NCBI GenBank assembly: GCA_019454045.1
Contig: SKCR01021354.1
Coordinates: 1-64,000, forward strand
DNA length: 64,000 bases
Reading direction: 5' to 3'
From: Zanthoxylum bungeanum
Taxonomy: Eukaryota > Streptophyta > Magnoliopsida > Sapindales > Rutaceae
Below are positions 10,690 to 21,866 of this stretch, one piece after another (positions within the stretch are counted from its first letter, which is position 1; each line of letters begins with the position of its first letter). The translations under genes and the position numbers were made by a program. The notes beneath the pieces are model-generated. The model made no database searches and was not told where the DNA came from. It worked only from the letters and a program-made list of their open reading frames with translations.

Positions 10690-11044
10690 ATGGGAAGAAA
10701 CAGTTCAAGTTCCGTGCTGCTCAGCCTCGTCATCTTTGCCCTGGTACTGTCTCCATTGTTGCCATGCAAGGCTGCTCAATTCACTGGTCGCGGTAATCTC
10801 ATAATTAATCTACTTACAGTTGCTTAATTACCTTGAGTTTATTATAACTTCTCGTGGTAATCGCTTAATTAATAATGGGTTCTTGCTGGCTGCAGGTGTC
10901 CAAAAAGTGATGAAAATAAAGGGACGGGGACCCATATTCTGTCCAGCTTGTGCTTGTTGCGGTCCTGCACCACCTGGGGGTTGCTGCCCCTGCCGCTGCA
11001 CCACTAGTGCTCTTAATCCTCTGTCCCATAATGGATCTCCTTGA
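10690..11044 (+). CDS. Small secreted Cys-rich peptide precursor 3
   Basis: Exons 10690-10792 and 10896-11044 are joined over a 103-bp intron in phase 1, splitting a Gly codon as in the two paralogues. The 83-residue precursor starts MGRNSSSSVLLS, with a hydrophobic core and the end SPLLPCKAAQ (K and Q replacing E and R). The Cys domain is FCPACACCGPAPPGGCCPC then RC. A 13-residue tail (TTSALNPLSHNGSP) follows; its codons correspond to 3' UTR in genes 1 and 2, so the stop has moved downstream. The spacing of all eight Cys is conserved. Function unknown; likely an apoplastic disulfide-rich or metal-binding peptide. Confidence 0.82.
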
Positions 11045-11372
11045 GCAAATTAATTATTTACTTTTTCTTGGGGATTTATATGTAATATTGTCCCTTGAAC
11101 AATAATTTTGTAGTAATAAATGAGTGTTGATTTTAACAATAAAAATCTTGTAATTGACTTGAGTTCAGCTCAAGCCAGAAAATAATTCGATGTCATGGCT
11201 ACTAAAATATCTCATCATTTCATTATTGATTTTACAAATCATTCCACTACGCTCCGCTGTTCCGACTCCACACAAGTTAAATTTTATACTAATCCAACTA
11301 GTTACGGCTGAACATTATAATACCAGTAGCACTCATGCGTCCTACGATTGTAACTGGTGTATTGGCTTTGAT
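11045..11372. other. 3' flank of peptide gene 3
   Basis: The first part is probably 3' UTR (AATAAATGAG near 11116). A 116-codon open frame begins at 11190 with a hydrophobic N-terminus, but it runs into the repeat at 11373 and has no supporting homology (see rejected items). The text TTGGCTTTGATACCA at 11361-11375 looks like a reversed initiator-Met tRNA primer-binding site of a copia element. Confidence 0.4.
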
Positions 11373-12690
11373 ACCATTTGTTATAAATTCAATAGTAGAC
11401 TTGATCGAGATATTATATATCTAGCACGCAAGCGCACATATCACTCAAGTAATACAGTGATAAATAGTCGGATAACGAACCCACATGGACTTAGTATTTC
11501 TCTTATTAATATCAAAACTAACTTACTTAACTTAAACTAAACTATTGAAAAGAATAATTGATTTATATAAATTTAGTTGAAATTAAATAAGCCACAAATA
11601 ACAGACTTTGAAAACCCTATAAATAGAAGAATCTTCAGTTGTAACTTCACCTAACCATGCATACAATGAGTTCATATATTTTTCATTCAATTGGGTTATT
11701 GTTATTAATTATTAATCTATAACACTAAATTATTCACAAGCCTATTTGGATGGTCATGTAAATATATTCGGAATAATTCAATTAACTATATATCTATATT
11801 AATTAAATTAAACTGAATTCATAAGGTCGAGTTCTAAGTTTGGCTACGTATGTCGTTTAGATATATGTCTATCCTGCATGAAAATATATTCAACGAATAA
11901 ATCATACGCTACTATTCTCACGGCTAACCCAAATTTCCTCTGTCGAGTTCCTAAGGATTTACCAAAACTATTCTATTGTTGGCCAAACAAATAAAATAAG
12001 CATTCAAGCACAGAGAATAATAAATAATAATAACAACCCCAAATGAATAAAAATATGCAATTAAATTAATTAAATATGTTCGAGATCCATTACAACCATA
12101 GATTTAATGAATTAGCTACTCATAATATTCAATAAAAATATGTTAATAATTAATACAATCTAAGAACTCATAAAAGATAAAGGTATAGAGAAAATGTGAA
12201 GAAAGAAACTCTCGTTTGCAGTCTTCAGCTTTAAACTCCATCGCTCGTTGAAGCACTCGTTCTTGTCTTGCTCTAGGCATTCTTCTATGCTCTAGAGGCT
12301 CCAAAATATGTTATGAGGCTTTCTTAAGTTTTGGGACGAACTTATGCTTATATAGGAGGACCGGAGAGTGTTTCCTTATTAAAAATCTGATTCATGATGA
12401 ATTTAGGACGAAATTGTCGTGTTGCGACGCGCTGAATGCGTGTCGCGACTTTCCTGAAAATCACTGGCCTCGTCGCGACTCTCAAGGGAAGCGTCGCGAC
12501 GCGCCCATATTCATGGCTCTCTGGTCACAATTTGTGAATGCGAGCATCTCGACGCGCGATCAGTGTCGGGACGTGCGTTTTGACTCTGAATTTTTCCCTG
12601 ATTTGCTTTGTATCCTACCGTTTTTATCTCTAGTTAATTCCATTTAATCGTGATATGATTTTAACCTGCAAAAACACACACAAAACACAT
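11373..12690 (-). repeat. LTR-like dispersed repeat, copy B
   Basis: This matches copy A at 3430-4440 through most of its length, and extends about 270 bp further with a GC-rich tract (12408-12590) holding several GTCGCGAC motifs. The reversed primer-binding-site-like TGGCTTTGATACCA immediately to the left supports reading it as a minus-strand LTR with its internal region lost. No coding remains. Boundaries are approximate; the right end could reach the AT-rich stretch at about 12700. Confidence 0.55.
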
Positions 12691-12855
12691 TAAAACTTAT
12701 AAAAATTCGATATCACCTATAAAATATTAAGATAAATGGGAGAGAAATATAGAGATATTAATCGCTCAATAGAACTCATTCTTAAAAACGACTTATAAGG
12801 AGAGTATGTCTAAAGGATTAATAAACCACCGGTTAATCTCATACTTAGTCAATAT

Positions 12856-14146
12856 TGTTAGCGACACAATCGCGTAATGGATTTTGATGATACAATGAGA
12901 GTGAAGTCTTCGACGCAAAAATGCGAGACAATATAAAAAGATGTCGAAGCACACGATGGTGAAGAGCGAAGAATGTGAAGACTTACATACATTGAAGATT
13001 TTATATGAAGTCTTAGCTTATGGCTCTATTTGTAATGTGATTTGAATATTCAAGTGCCTAAGCTCATAGAAAACATGCACATTCACTTAGATGCATTAGG
13101 TTCATGTACAAAATGCATTAAAACCTTCATACCTGTATTTTTGGTACAGAGACCGGCATATCGGTTCCTTACCGGTGTCCATACCGGTGAGATACTGAGT
13201 TTTGCATGCTCACCGGAACCGGCACGAACCTTACCGGTCTCATACTGATAAGCCTAACGACTAGTTCCTTTACTAGAACCGGCATGAGCTAAAACGGTCA
13301 ATATACCGGTCTAGGTCTTTATATTACATACATACTGGAACTGGCAAAGACCAAACAGGTCACCATACTGGTTACCATACCGGTGTCCATACCGGTCTAA
13401 CGGCTAGTTCTTCAAACGGTAATAAATCCTTTGGAGATCGCCATACCAGTCTCAGAAAGAGCTATTGGGGCTTGTCTTGTTTTTGCTCTATGAGAAGATA
13501 TGAAGGTTGTGAGATATGTCTCATGTGAGGCAAAAACGAATTGGGGCTTCAATTTATAGTAAAATACAAGACAACTCATACATTAAGCTGACTAAGCTTG
13601 GATACCGCCTATATGGCAGGTTGGTAATTAATTATAAATTTGACTTAATCAGGTTACCGCATATATGGATGGTTGGTAAAATCACGCAAAGTTAGCATAT
13701 CCTTTTACTTTTCTTATAAATTTTCTTTATCATCTATTTCCTTATATTTCCCATTTACTGTCTCTGGTTACTTGAACATCTACGTATCTTTCCTATTTTT
13801 CTTTCTACCTTCCTATTTCTCTTTCTACTTTCTTGGGTAGGTATCCTTAGAACCTTACTAATTCCTTATGTCTCTTTACTTTTCGATCTCTGGCTGTTAA
13901 GCTCATATACACTCATACATTAAGCTCACACACACTACACATTCATATACATTTGTAGTGAACTTAGATCACTTGGGTAACCAACTCACACAATCTTCTT
14001 TATCATTTTGAGTGCCCAAGTGTGTTTTACAACTTCTTTATACAAAACACTTGCGGTTTGTGAAATCTCATTGTTTGGGTAATTGTAAAGGTTTTCGAGT
14101 GAGCCTACGTAGAAAACTCAAAGTGTAAAAGTTCGGAGTGCACCTT
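12856..14146 (+). repeat. 5' LTR of the SIRE-type element, left part
   Basis: Begins TGTTAGCG and continues through the ACCGGTAT-rich block (13145-13400). Compared with the 3' LTR, a segment of about 100 bp (13473-13573) is inverted, and about 340 bp (13574-13910) is extra. It is interrupted at GTGCACCTT by the gypsy element and resumes at 30222 with GCGTAAAACTCTTGG, which in the uninterrupted 3' LTR reads straight on (GTGCACCTTGCGTAAAAC, about 36411-36428). Confidence 0.8.
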
Positions 14147-17100
14147 TGTAGACACTGTATTTTTGCATAGAAGCCTGATGATGAGCTTCGTATGGAGGCA
14201 CTACCCGATAAGTTGCGGAAGTCGGGGGAAACGGACGTCGGAAGGGAAAATTCAAAAATAAATACATCATCAGATTTAATTCGTTTAATTTGGTCTCGGG
14301 TTCGCTCGATGGATCTCCGTTTTAAATGTTAGCTTCGGCCCAAAATCCCCGCAACCCACACCAAGCCACACGCCCAAGCCCACAAAAATCCAAACCACAC
14401 GCCCAAGGCCCACAAAATCCAATCCAAAATATTCAAATCACATTTAACACATGCCAAAATCTAAATAAATCACCTTCCAAATTAAAAATATTCCCCCACC
14501 AAAAATACACAATATTCTTTCCTTAAAACAAATTAATTAAATACACCTCATAATTGCATGATTTGTTCCCTTTTTAAGCCATGCACAAACAAGGAAACCC
14601 TAACATGCACTATTATAAAAAGATACCAAAATCCAAACCATGGACCATCTCTGACACTCCCTCTCACAACTCAAAAAAAAGGCACAAACTAAAAAACCAT
14701 AAACTCTCAATACACTCAAGACAACAAACAGAACTCTCACTCTCACTGACCACGACAAGAACCATCATCACCCTCTCTCTCGACCAAAAACAGCCTCTCT
14801 CCACCATAACAAAACCCTAACTCACAACAACAAGTGCCCGCAACCGATTCAAACATCAACAAACCCCCCTGCCAATTAAAAAACTACACATTCCTTCACG
14901 AAAAGGAACAGCCACGTTAACATCAGCCCCCCTCCACCGAGAACTAGCCAGCATAACCCTCATTCATCGAGAATCAACCAGAAAACCAACCCTCATTCAT
15001 TGAGAACCAACTAGCAAGTAACAAACCCTAAACCAGCAAACCGTGAACCCTTCACGTCAAACACAAGCATCACCGAGCTCACAACAGCCCCTAATACCCT
15101 CACTAGCCGAGCACACAGCAGCTCACGGTACCAATAAACCTCAACAAAAAAAACACTAACCAAGTTAACCAAACCAACCATCAAACCGTGAGTCAGATCA
15201 CCAAAAATAATCCCAAAAACGGTCCCAAAACAGTCCCAAAAATAACCTCCAAATATCAACAAAAACAATGGAGAAAACAGCAGCAAAAACAGTCCAAAAC
15301 ATCGACGGAAGATGGAGAAAACAGCAAGCAAAACAGCAGTGAAACCGAATCAGAAAACCAGAAAAGTTACGGAGTATTAACCCTTCCGGCGACAATGTAA
15401 CGCACTTCTGAGGAGCAACTTAAAAGGTAAGACCTGAGGGCCCCATTTACTATTTATCTTTTCAATTATTCCTTGTTGATCACTCGCATGCATCGTTATG
15501 TTTTACGTATAGTTTCATTTATGTTGAGTTAATGATTGCGTGTTATCTCTTGCGATATATCAGATGGAAACCCATACGTAAATTCCGTAGCCGAATCCGA
15601 ATGGACAAAAGTGTGGTCTGTACTTGGGATACAACTCCACGTACCGCTTGGGAAACTTCTAAGCACGTGTTTCATTTTGTTATTTAATTTTGTGTTTATT
15701 CATTGTTTGTGTTTTATTATTCTGTTATCTACTTTCCGCATGTTATTGCTTTATTTATTTACGCATTGTTAATCTAGTGCGCATGGGCTAATCATGTTGG
15801 GTTAAAGGTCCTCCATTTGAGGGAAATGCCTAAAGGCTACCTTTACCACGATGTTTTGCCGCGCCGGATGAAGTATACTTGATTGAATGTGAAATACGTT
15901 CAATCGGGCATGCGAGGTCCCATATCGATGTTAACCTTGGTTGCATATCTTTTATTATTCCGTTATCTACTTTCCATATGTTATTGCTTTATTTATTTAC
16001 GCATTATTAATCTAGTGCGCATGGGATAATCATGTTGGGTTAAAGGTCCTTCGTTTGAGGGAAATGCCTAAAGGCTACCTTTACCATGATGATTTGTCGC
16101 GCCGGACGAAGTATTCTTGATTGAATGTGAAATACGTTCAATCGGGCATACGAGGTCCCATTAGATGTTGGCATTGGTCGCATCTCTTTTATTATTCCGT
16201 TATTTACTTTCTGCATGTTATTACTTTATTTATTTACGCATTGTTAATCTAGTGCGCATGGGCTAATCATGTTGGGTTAAAGGTCCTCCGTTTGAGGGAA
16301 TCGCCTAAAGTCTACCTTTACCACGATGTTTTGTCGTGCCGGATGAAGTATACTTGATTGAATGTGAAATACGTTCAATCGGGCATACGAGGTCCCATAT
16401 AGATGTTGGCATTGGTCGCATCTCTTTTATTATTCCGTTATTTACTTTCTGCATGTTATTGCTTTATTTAGTTATGCATTGTTAATCTAGTGCGCATGGG
16501 CTGATCGCGTTGGATTAAAGGTCTTCCATTTGAGGGAAATGACTCAAGGCTACCTTTACCACGATGTTTTGCCGCGTCGGACAAAGTATACTTGATTGAA
16601 TGTGAAGTACGTTCAATCGGGCATACGGAGTCCCATATAGATGTCGGCCTTGGTCGTATCTCTTTTATTATTCTGTCATTTACTTTCTGTATGTTATTCT
16701 GTCTATTTACTTTTACGTCATCATTTGGTACGCATGGGCTAATCGCGTTGGATTAAAGGTCCTTCATTTGAGGGAAATGCCTAAAGGCTACCTTTACCAC
16801 AATGTGTTGCCGCACCGGGTATACAAGATCACATATGGACGTTGGCCAAAGCTCTTGGTCACACCATTCTTCTGTTGATCTTGTTATTCACCTTTTTTGG
16901 TTGTCATTTTTCATTTTTCACTTCGCATTCATACTGTGTTAATGTTTGAGTATTGCCTCTCGCGGTATATCGGATGGAAACCCAGACATAAATTATGTAG
17001 CTGAATTCGAATGGACGGTAGTGCGGTCTGTACTTGGGATACAACTCCACGTACCGCTTGAAAAAATTCTTGCGCACGCGTTTATGTCATTTTAGATACC

Positions 17101-17723
17101 ACTTTGGTAATCTCGTTCGAACGCGTTCTCAAACGCTACATGAACGCCTGCATTCTGCCTCATTTTCATTCGAATGCATTTCCGAACGCTATATGAACGC
17201 ATGCATTATGTTTATCGTTCGAACGCATTTTCGAACGCTACACGAACGCACATACAGTGAACATACCTTCTTTCATCATATTTTATGCATGCTTGCTTCT
17301 TTGATCATTTCTTTTATAACATGCACTGGATTATTTTCCATTATTATTAGCATTTCGATTATTATTATTTATTTACATTTTTTCACTTCCTTGTTTAATA
17401 TGTTTATGGAATCATGCATTTGTCTTCTTTTTTTATTTATTTACGTTTATGGGTGTGCAAACTTGTGTGTTGATTAAATTATCTTGTGTGTTATACTATT
17501 GCATAAATCATTTCATTACAATTGGCATAAGTAAGGGACCATTCTGAACCCAACGGTTTGAGGTCTTCCCTTGCGAGGGGTGAGTGCGGCCTTAAATCAT
17601 TTCCCAGTTCACACTGGGTGGTGACTCATTTATTCTCAGGTTTAGTCCCTCGTGGGCTACTCCGTACTCCCAACCGGGCCGCGAGCCCGGACAGCATTGT
17701 TGTACCTATGTACTATGTCAACA
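14147..17723 (+). repeat. 5' LTR of the Tat-clade element
   Basis: About 3.6 kb. The left third is A/C-rich (many AAACCCTAA-like stretches) with a TATA-like TATTATAAAAAGA at about 14610. It contains five tandem units of about 240 bp (15768-16855) and a cluster of CGTTCGAACGC motifs (17110-17250). Two near-copies of 'TCTGTACTTGGGATACAACTCCACGTACCG' occur at about 15617 and 17026. Open frames within it (for example 14581-14820, 17034-17477) recur in both LTRs but show no protein family. Confidence 0.85.
15768..16855 (+). repeat. Five ~240-bp tandem repeats in 5' LTR
   Basis: Units each start near GTTAATCTAGTGCGCATGGG and contain GGTTAAAGGTCCTCC, GGCTACCTTTACCACGATG, TTGAATGTGAAATACGTTC and GCATACGAGGTCCC. 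The last unit is shorter and diverged. The same array occurs in the 3' LTR at about 28244-29340. Confidence 0.85.
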
Positions 17724-18880
17724 GTCTGGCGACTCCACTGGGGATAGAGAATCGGCCCCGAAATAATGTCATGTAATGTTTGTGATTTTTACTTTAGTTA
17801 ACCTTGTCTCATATATTTTGCATATCCTTTCTTACCTTGATGGAATCATGTATCGTGAAGTCATTTTCGCTCGAAGCGGCGAATCGTTATATGGTATCAT
17901 CACTCGTTGGCACATACCTTAAGGTATAAAAAATGTGCGCTCACTTGGTCGCTGAGTGGGGAGACCTAGTTGTGGGCATCCCTTCACCGGCGGGAGCCTT
18001 TAGCTATACTCCTATAAACCCGTATGTGAACCATAGTTGTATAACTATAGAAGCCACATTTTTATGCTTGTATTTGGGACCATCATCATTTGGATCCAGT
18101 CGAACTTCTTGTCATAGGATACGAACTTGTTGGGCCATTTAAACTGGGATGAGTTTATGTCTTATGACGATTGGGCCAAAAGCTTCCAAAATGCCAATGG
18201 GCCACTTTATGTTTGGGCCCTCTATCATTTGAAGTTGTTTAGCCACGTTATCACAAAAGTGTAAACATGTTGGGCCTTTTGCAACTGGGACAAGTTTGCA
18301 CCTCGAGATAACATGATTGAATGCTTTAAAATGATAATGGGCCAACTTGTATGGAACCTTAATGGGCTTAGAAAACCCAATCATAATTTAAATATGCTAG
18401 AAGCATGAGTCTGATATCCACACTGGCTTTCATCCAGGAAGGATACGCCTTGTTATGGCATATTATTTACTTTGGATACCATCAAGTTCATCCTCATGAC
18501 CACGGTTGCCGAAAGCCAATTCGTCATTCTAGACAATGGCACGATCTCATAACAGGCGTAGCCAATGTTGTAAATGGGCGGCCTTTGTCTTTTACCGATG
18601 AAAAGGGACTGAAGCGACCAAGGTTCACCCCGTAGCATAGAAGAGAGCGATTTTGTGTACCTTGCATCAGTGTATAGAATAAGCCTTATCTAGAACCAAA
18701 AATAGGCTTACCCCGAGTGTGGGAGAAATAAAGTTGGAAGGATATACTCTGTTTTGATAACCTTATGCATCTTATATATCGCACGTATACATGTACCATG
18801 TTAACTCGAAGTTTTAAAGCCACCATAGATACCCGTTGGGTTAGAGAAGAATGAAGACTCATCAAAAAACAGTTAGCGAA
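17724..18880 (+). other. Leader between 5' LTR and gag of the Tat-clade element
   Basis: Contains the primer-binding site (17727-17744) and no supported protein. Around 18125-18360 are two diverged copies of a GGGCC..AACTGGGA(T/C)(G/A)AGTTT segment. A short frame at 18139-18384 on the minus strand is probably chance. Confidence 0.5.
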
Positions 18881-20100
18881 CATGAGTGAGTCAGATAACG
18901 AGGGTTCTCGCATGGATCAGCTAGAGACTAACCTCACGAAGATTACCTAGCAGTTGCAAGCTTTGACCACCGATGTGGCCAATATGGCAGTGCCACGTGC
19001 ATGAGGGGCATGAAACCCTGATAACATCATGCGTGAAGAGCCTCCGAACAGGATGAGTGATGAGATCCCTGTTTTTGATGATGACATGGCTGAGTATACC
19101 ACGGGAAAGGTAGCCGAGTCTCAGGCAGAATTGCAGAAACTCAGAGATCAGGTAGAGTCAGTTACCTGTAAGATGAGGGTTAAGCATGAGGATTTACTAG
19201 ACTACAAAGAGATGACTTTTGAGGAGCAGCTGCCTTCTCAGTTCAAATGCCCGACATAGCCAAGTTCAACGGGAACGGGGATCCGAGGGTCCATCTCCTG
19301 CAGTATGTTTCTGTGATAAGTTCGGTGGGTCTGTCGAAGCGTCAGGTTCAGAAGATGTTCGAGATGTCACTAGAAGGGGCACCCGTGGTGTGGTATCACG
19401 GCCTGGAGAGAAAGGTCAATGATGATTGGAGGGCACTGGCTGAGGCCTTTCTGGATCAATATGTCACGAATTTGGAAATCGACTTGTCTCTCCGCGACTT
19501 GGAGAATACCAAACAGAAGCTGGATGAGAGCTTCAAGGATTATGTAGATCGATGGAGGAGCCAGCTTTTGAAGATGCAGACTCGACCCTCAGAGAATGAC
19601 CTGATCAAGATGATCATCAAGGGTACTAAGCCCTCTATTTACGGCAAGTTGAAGAGGATGACCTCTATGATTGGCGATTTTCGACAGTTGAGGGAGACTG
19701 TTATGGACATTAAGGAGGAAGAAGCTGAGAATAGGAAGTTTTATGGCCTGAATATGAGGACCATTGTGGGGCCTTCAGGAACCAAGCCCGCTTCTGCTGA
19801 AGTTGTCGCCATCAGGAATAAGCGATTTTCTAACCTTGGTAAGCCTTTATCTAAGGTGCTTGAGAAGTTGAAGAGATTTTGACTCCTAAAACCCTTATAA
19901 GCTAGACCATTTCCCAACCCTCCACCACCACACCTCAATATGAACCTATATTGTCATTACCACCAGTAAAAAGGCCATGACACCGACAATTGCGCCCGCC
20001 TAAGACATGAAATCCAAGACCTCATCGACTCCACAAAATACCCGACCCAGAAAAAGAGCAACCCAACACACACAGAAACCCCCTACCCAACTATCACTCT
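18881..20100 (+). pseudogene. gag of the Tat-clade element
   Basis: A start ATGAGTGAGTCAGATAACG lies at 18881, but in-frame stops occur before 19029. One open piece runs 19029-19259 and the capsid-like piece runs 19247-19882 in another frame, with motifs MPDIAKFNGNGDP, VVWYHGLE and FLDQYV that mark retrotransposon gag. A missing base at CAGTTCAAATGCCC (about 19240) explains the frame change. Downstream at 19950-20010 a Cys/His knuckle of C-x2-H...H-x4-C form (CHYHQ, GHDTDNC) is visible, also with a stop. The product would package element RNA; it is no longer made intact. Confidence 0.75.
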
Positions 20101-20551
20101 GTTCCACCACTCACCTACATGATTAACTCCGGCCTACTCGAAAGCCTTGTCCTCCAAACCCTTGACCGCCAAGCCTTTTGCCTGGGGATATGGGATAGCA
20201 GTAGTGAGGAGGAAATGGAGCAAGGGAAGAATTTCTAGGAGAGTTTCTCAAGAAGTGATGAAGATGAGGTGAAGGGGATGACACGCAGTGGGCGTTTTTA
20301 CAGTGATGTAGCGGAGAAAGGCAAGGAAGTGTTGGTAGAAGGCAGAGAAGTGGCAGAGTATACGGGTAATGCTGAGGGAGATATAGTGTTGCGTCAATTG
20401 AAGAAGACGCGGGAATAGATGAGCATTTGGGAGTTATTGTGTGCATCTCATGAGCACAGGCGCGCCTGGTGGAGGCTTTGAGTAAGATAGTGGTACCGGA
20501 AGATGCCAATCCCACAATGTTCGTAGGGTCGGTACAGAAGGAAACTTGTAG

Positions 20552-21238
20552 GTGATAATATTTTCTGAGGAAGAACTCATGTTGGAGGGAATAGATTATA
20601 ATAGGCCATTGTTCATAAGAGCGGAAGTGAAGGGAAAGAGGACATCTTGTGTGATGGTGGATGATGGCTCATCTATCAATGTGTGCCCTTTAAAGATTAT
20701 GTCGAGGTTGGGTATGAAGGTGATAGATTTGAGTCCCTCCAACATGTCTATCAAGGCGTATGATGACAGTAAGCGGGGGAGTAGAAGGCATTTTTGTTGC
20801 GGTAGTCAAAGTGAGCCCAATAGAGGATGAGTTTGAGTTCACGGTGCTTGACATCCCGGCCACTTTCGCTTTGCTATTGGGAGGGCCATGGTTTCACAAG
20901 CTTGGGGGCGTGCCCTCCACTTTGCATCGGGTCATTAAGTTTCCGTACGGTGGGGAGATCATCACCATCAGAGCTGAGGTAGACAATGATGTGGCCACTT
21001 TGGAGATACAGCTTTCACGAGGTTCCAGGTGGTGGCAAACTTTGAGGAGTGGGTGGATCCTAAGGTAGCTAGGATCATGGAGAAGATGAAGTTCGAGTCG
21101 GGCACAGGTTCGAGTGTTGGAGGAGCACTGTCAGACTTCAAGGGGCAGACCACTAAGAGAGGATTGGGATATAAATCCGACGAGGATAAGCCGAAGACTA
21201 AGAAGAAAGGGTTGAAGCTGACAGATTACTTCGTGTGA
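20552..21238 (+). pseudogene. Aspartic protease region of the Tat-clade element
   Basis: The piece 20552-20830 includes VMVDDGSSINVCPL, the retroviral-type aspartic protease active site (D-x-G-S). A frameshift moves the reading to 20760-21068 (LLLGGPWFHKLG, typical of the protease C-terminal part) and then to 21029-21238, a Lys/Glu-rich linker that leads toward RT. These are shared features of gypsy polyproteins; at least two frameshifts separate the pieces. Confidence 0.7.
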
Positions 21239-21866
21239 AGCTATGGGGTATCAAGGAGAGCCTGAACCAGTGGAAGTCAACGGGATCATGGTACCAGGAT
21301 TTGAGATCTTCCAGGACGTGATGGGCAAGAAGCCGCGGCAGAAGAAGTTACAAAGGAGGAAGACAAATGGAAGAGGAGCTGATGCAGTTAGAGAGTCTGA
21401 CGCTCGAGGAAAGTAAGGAGACCGAAGAAGACGAGGCTACAAGTGACGAAGATGTTATTTCCCTGATTTATTTGATTGTAATCATGCATTCGATAATAAT
21501 AAAGACATTCATTTCGCTTACTTGCCTAAGTCTTTTCCTCCTAACTTGCATCGTAACACGTATGACATGAGCATATTTGACATTAACTCCACTAAAACAA
21601 ACACATTCAACCTTGGTACGCTTGAAAGCCCCAAGGAAATTCTAATTGCAACTGAGGTTACCTCTGAGGAGCGGAAGGAATTAGAGGGAATGTTAATCAA
21701 ATATGCTAATGTATTCGTTTGGTCCTACGAGGACATGCCATGAGTAGATAGAAGTATCGCCCAACACGTAATACTGACTTATCCGAACATGGGACCAGTA
21801 AAGTAGAAGCTCCGAAGGATGAGACCTGAGTGGGCCGAAAAGGTTAGAGAATAAGTTAAGAAGCAG

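Noticed and set aside
11190..11540. 116-codon open frame with a hydrophobic N-terminus (MSWLLKYLIISLLILQ), possibly another secreted peptide
   Set aside because: It has no Cys signature or intron like the neighbouring family and its second half lies in the dispersed repeat copy B. It is likely chance.
14581..14820. Open frame repeated at 27053-27292 (MHKQ(G/R)NPNMHYYKK)
   Set aside because: It is conserved only because both copies are LTRs of one element; composition is low-complexity and there is no known domain.
17034..17477. 147-codon frame, also at 29512-29955
   Set aside because: It runs through the CGTTCGAACG repeat and AT-rich LTR sequence; the repeat periodicity keeps the frame open. 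Not a protein family I can support.
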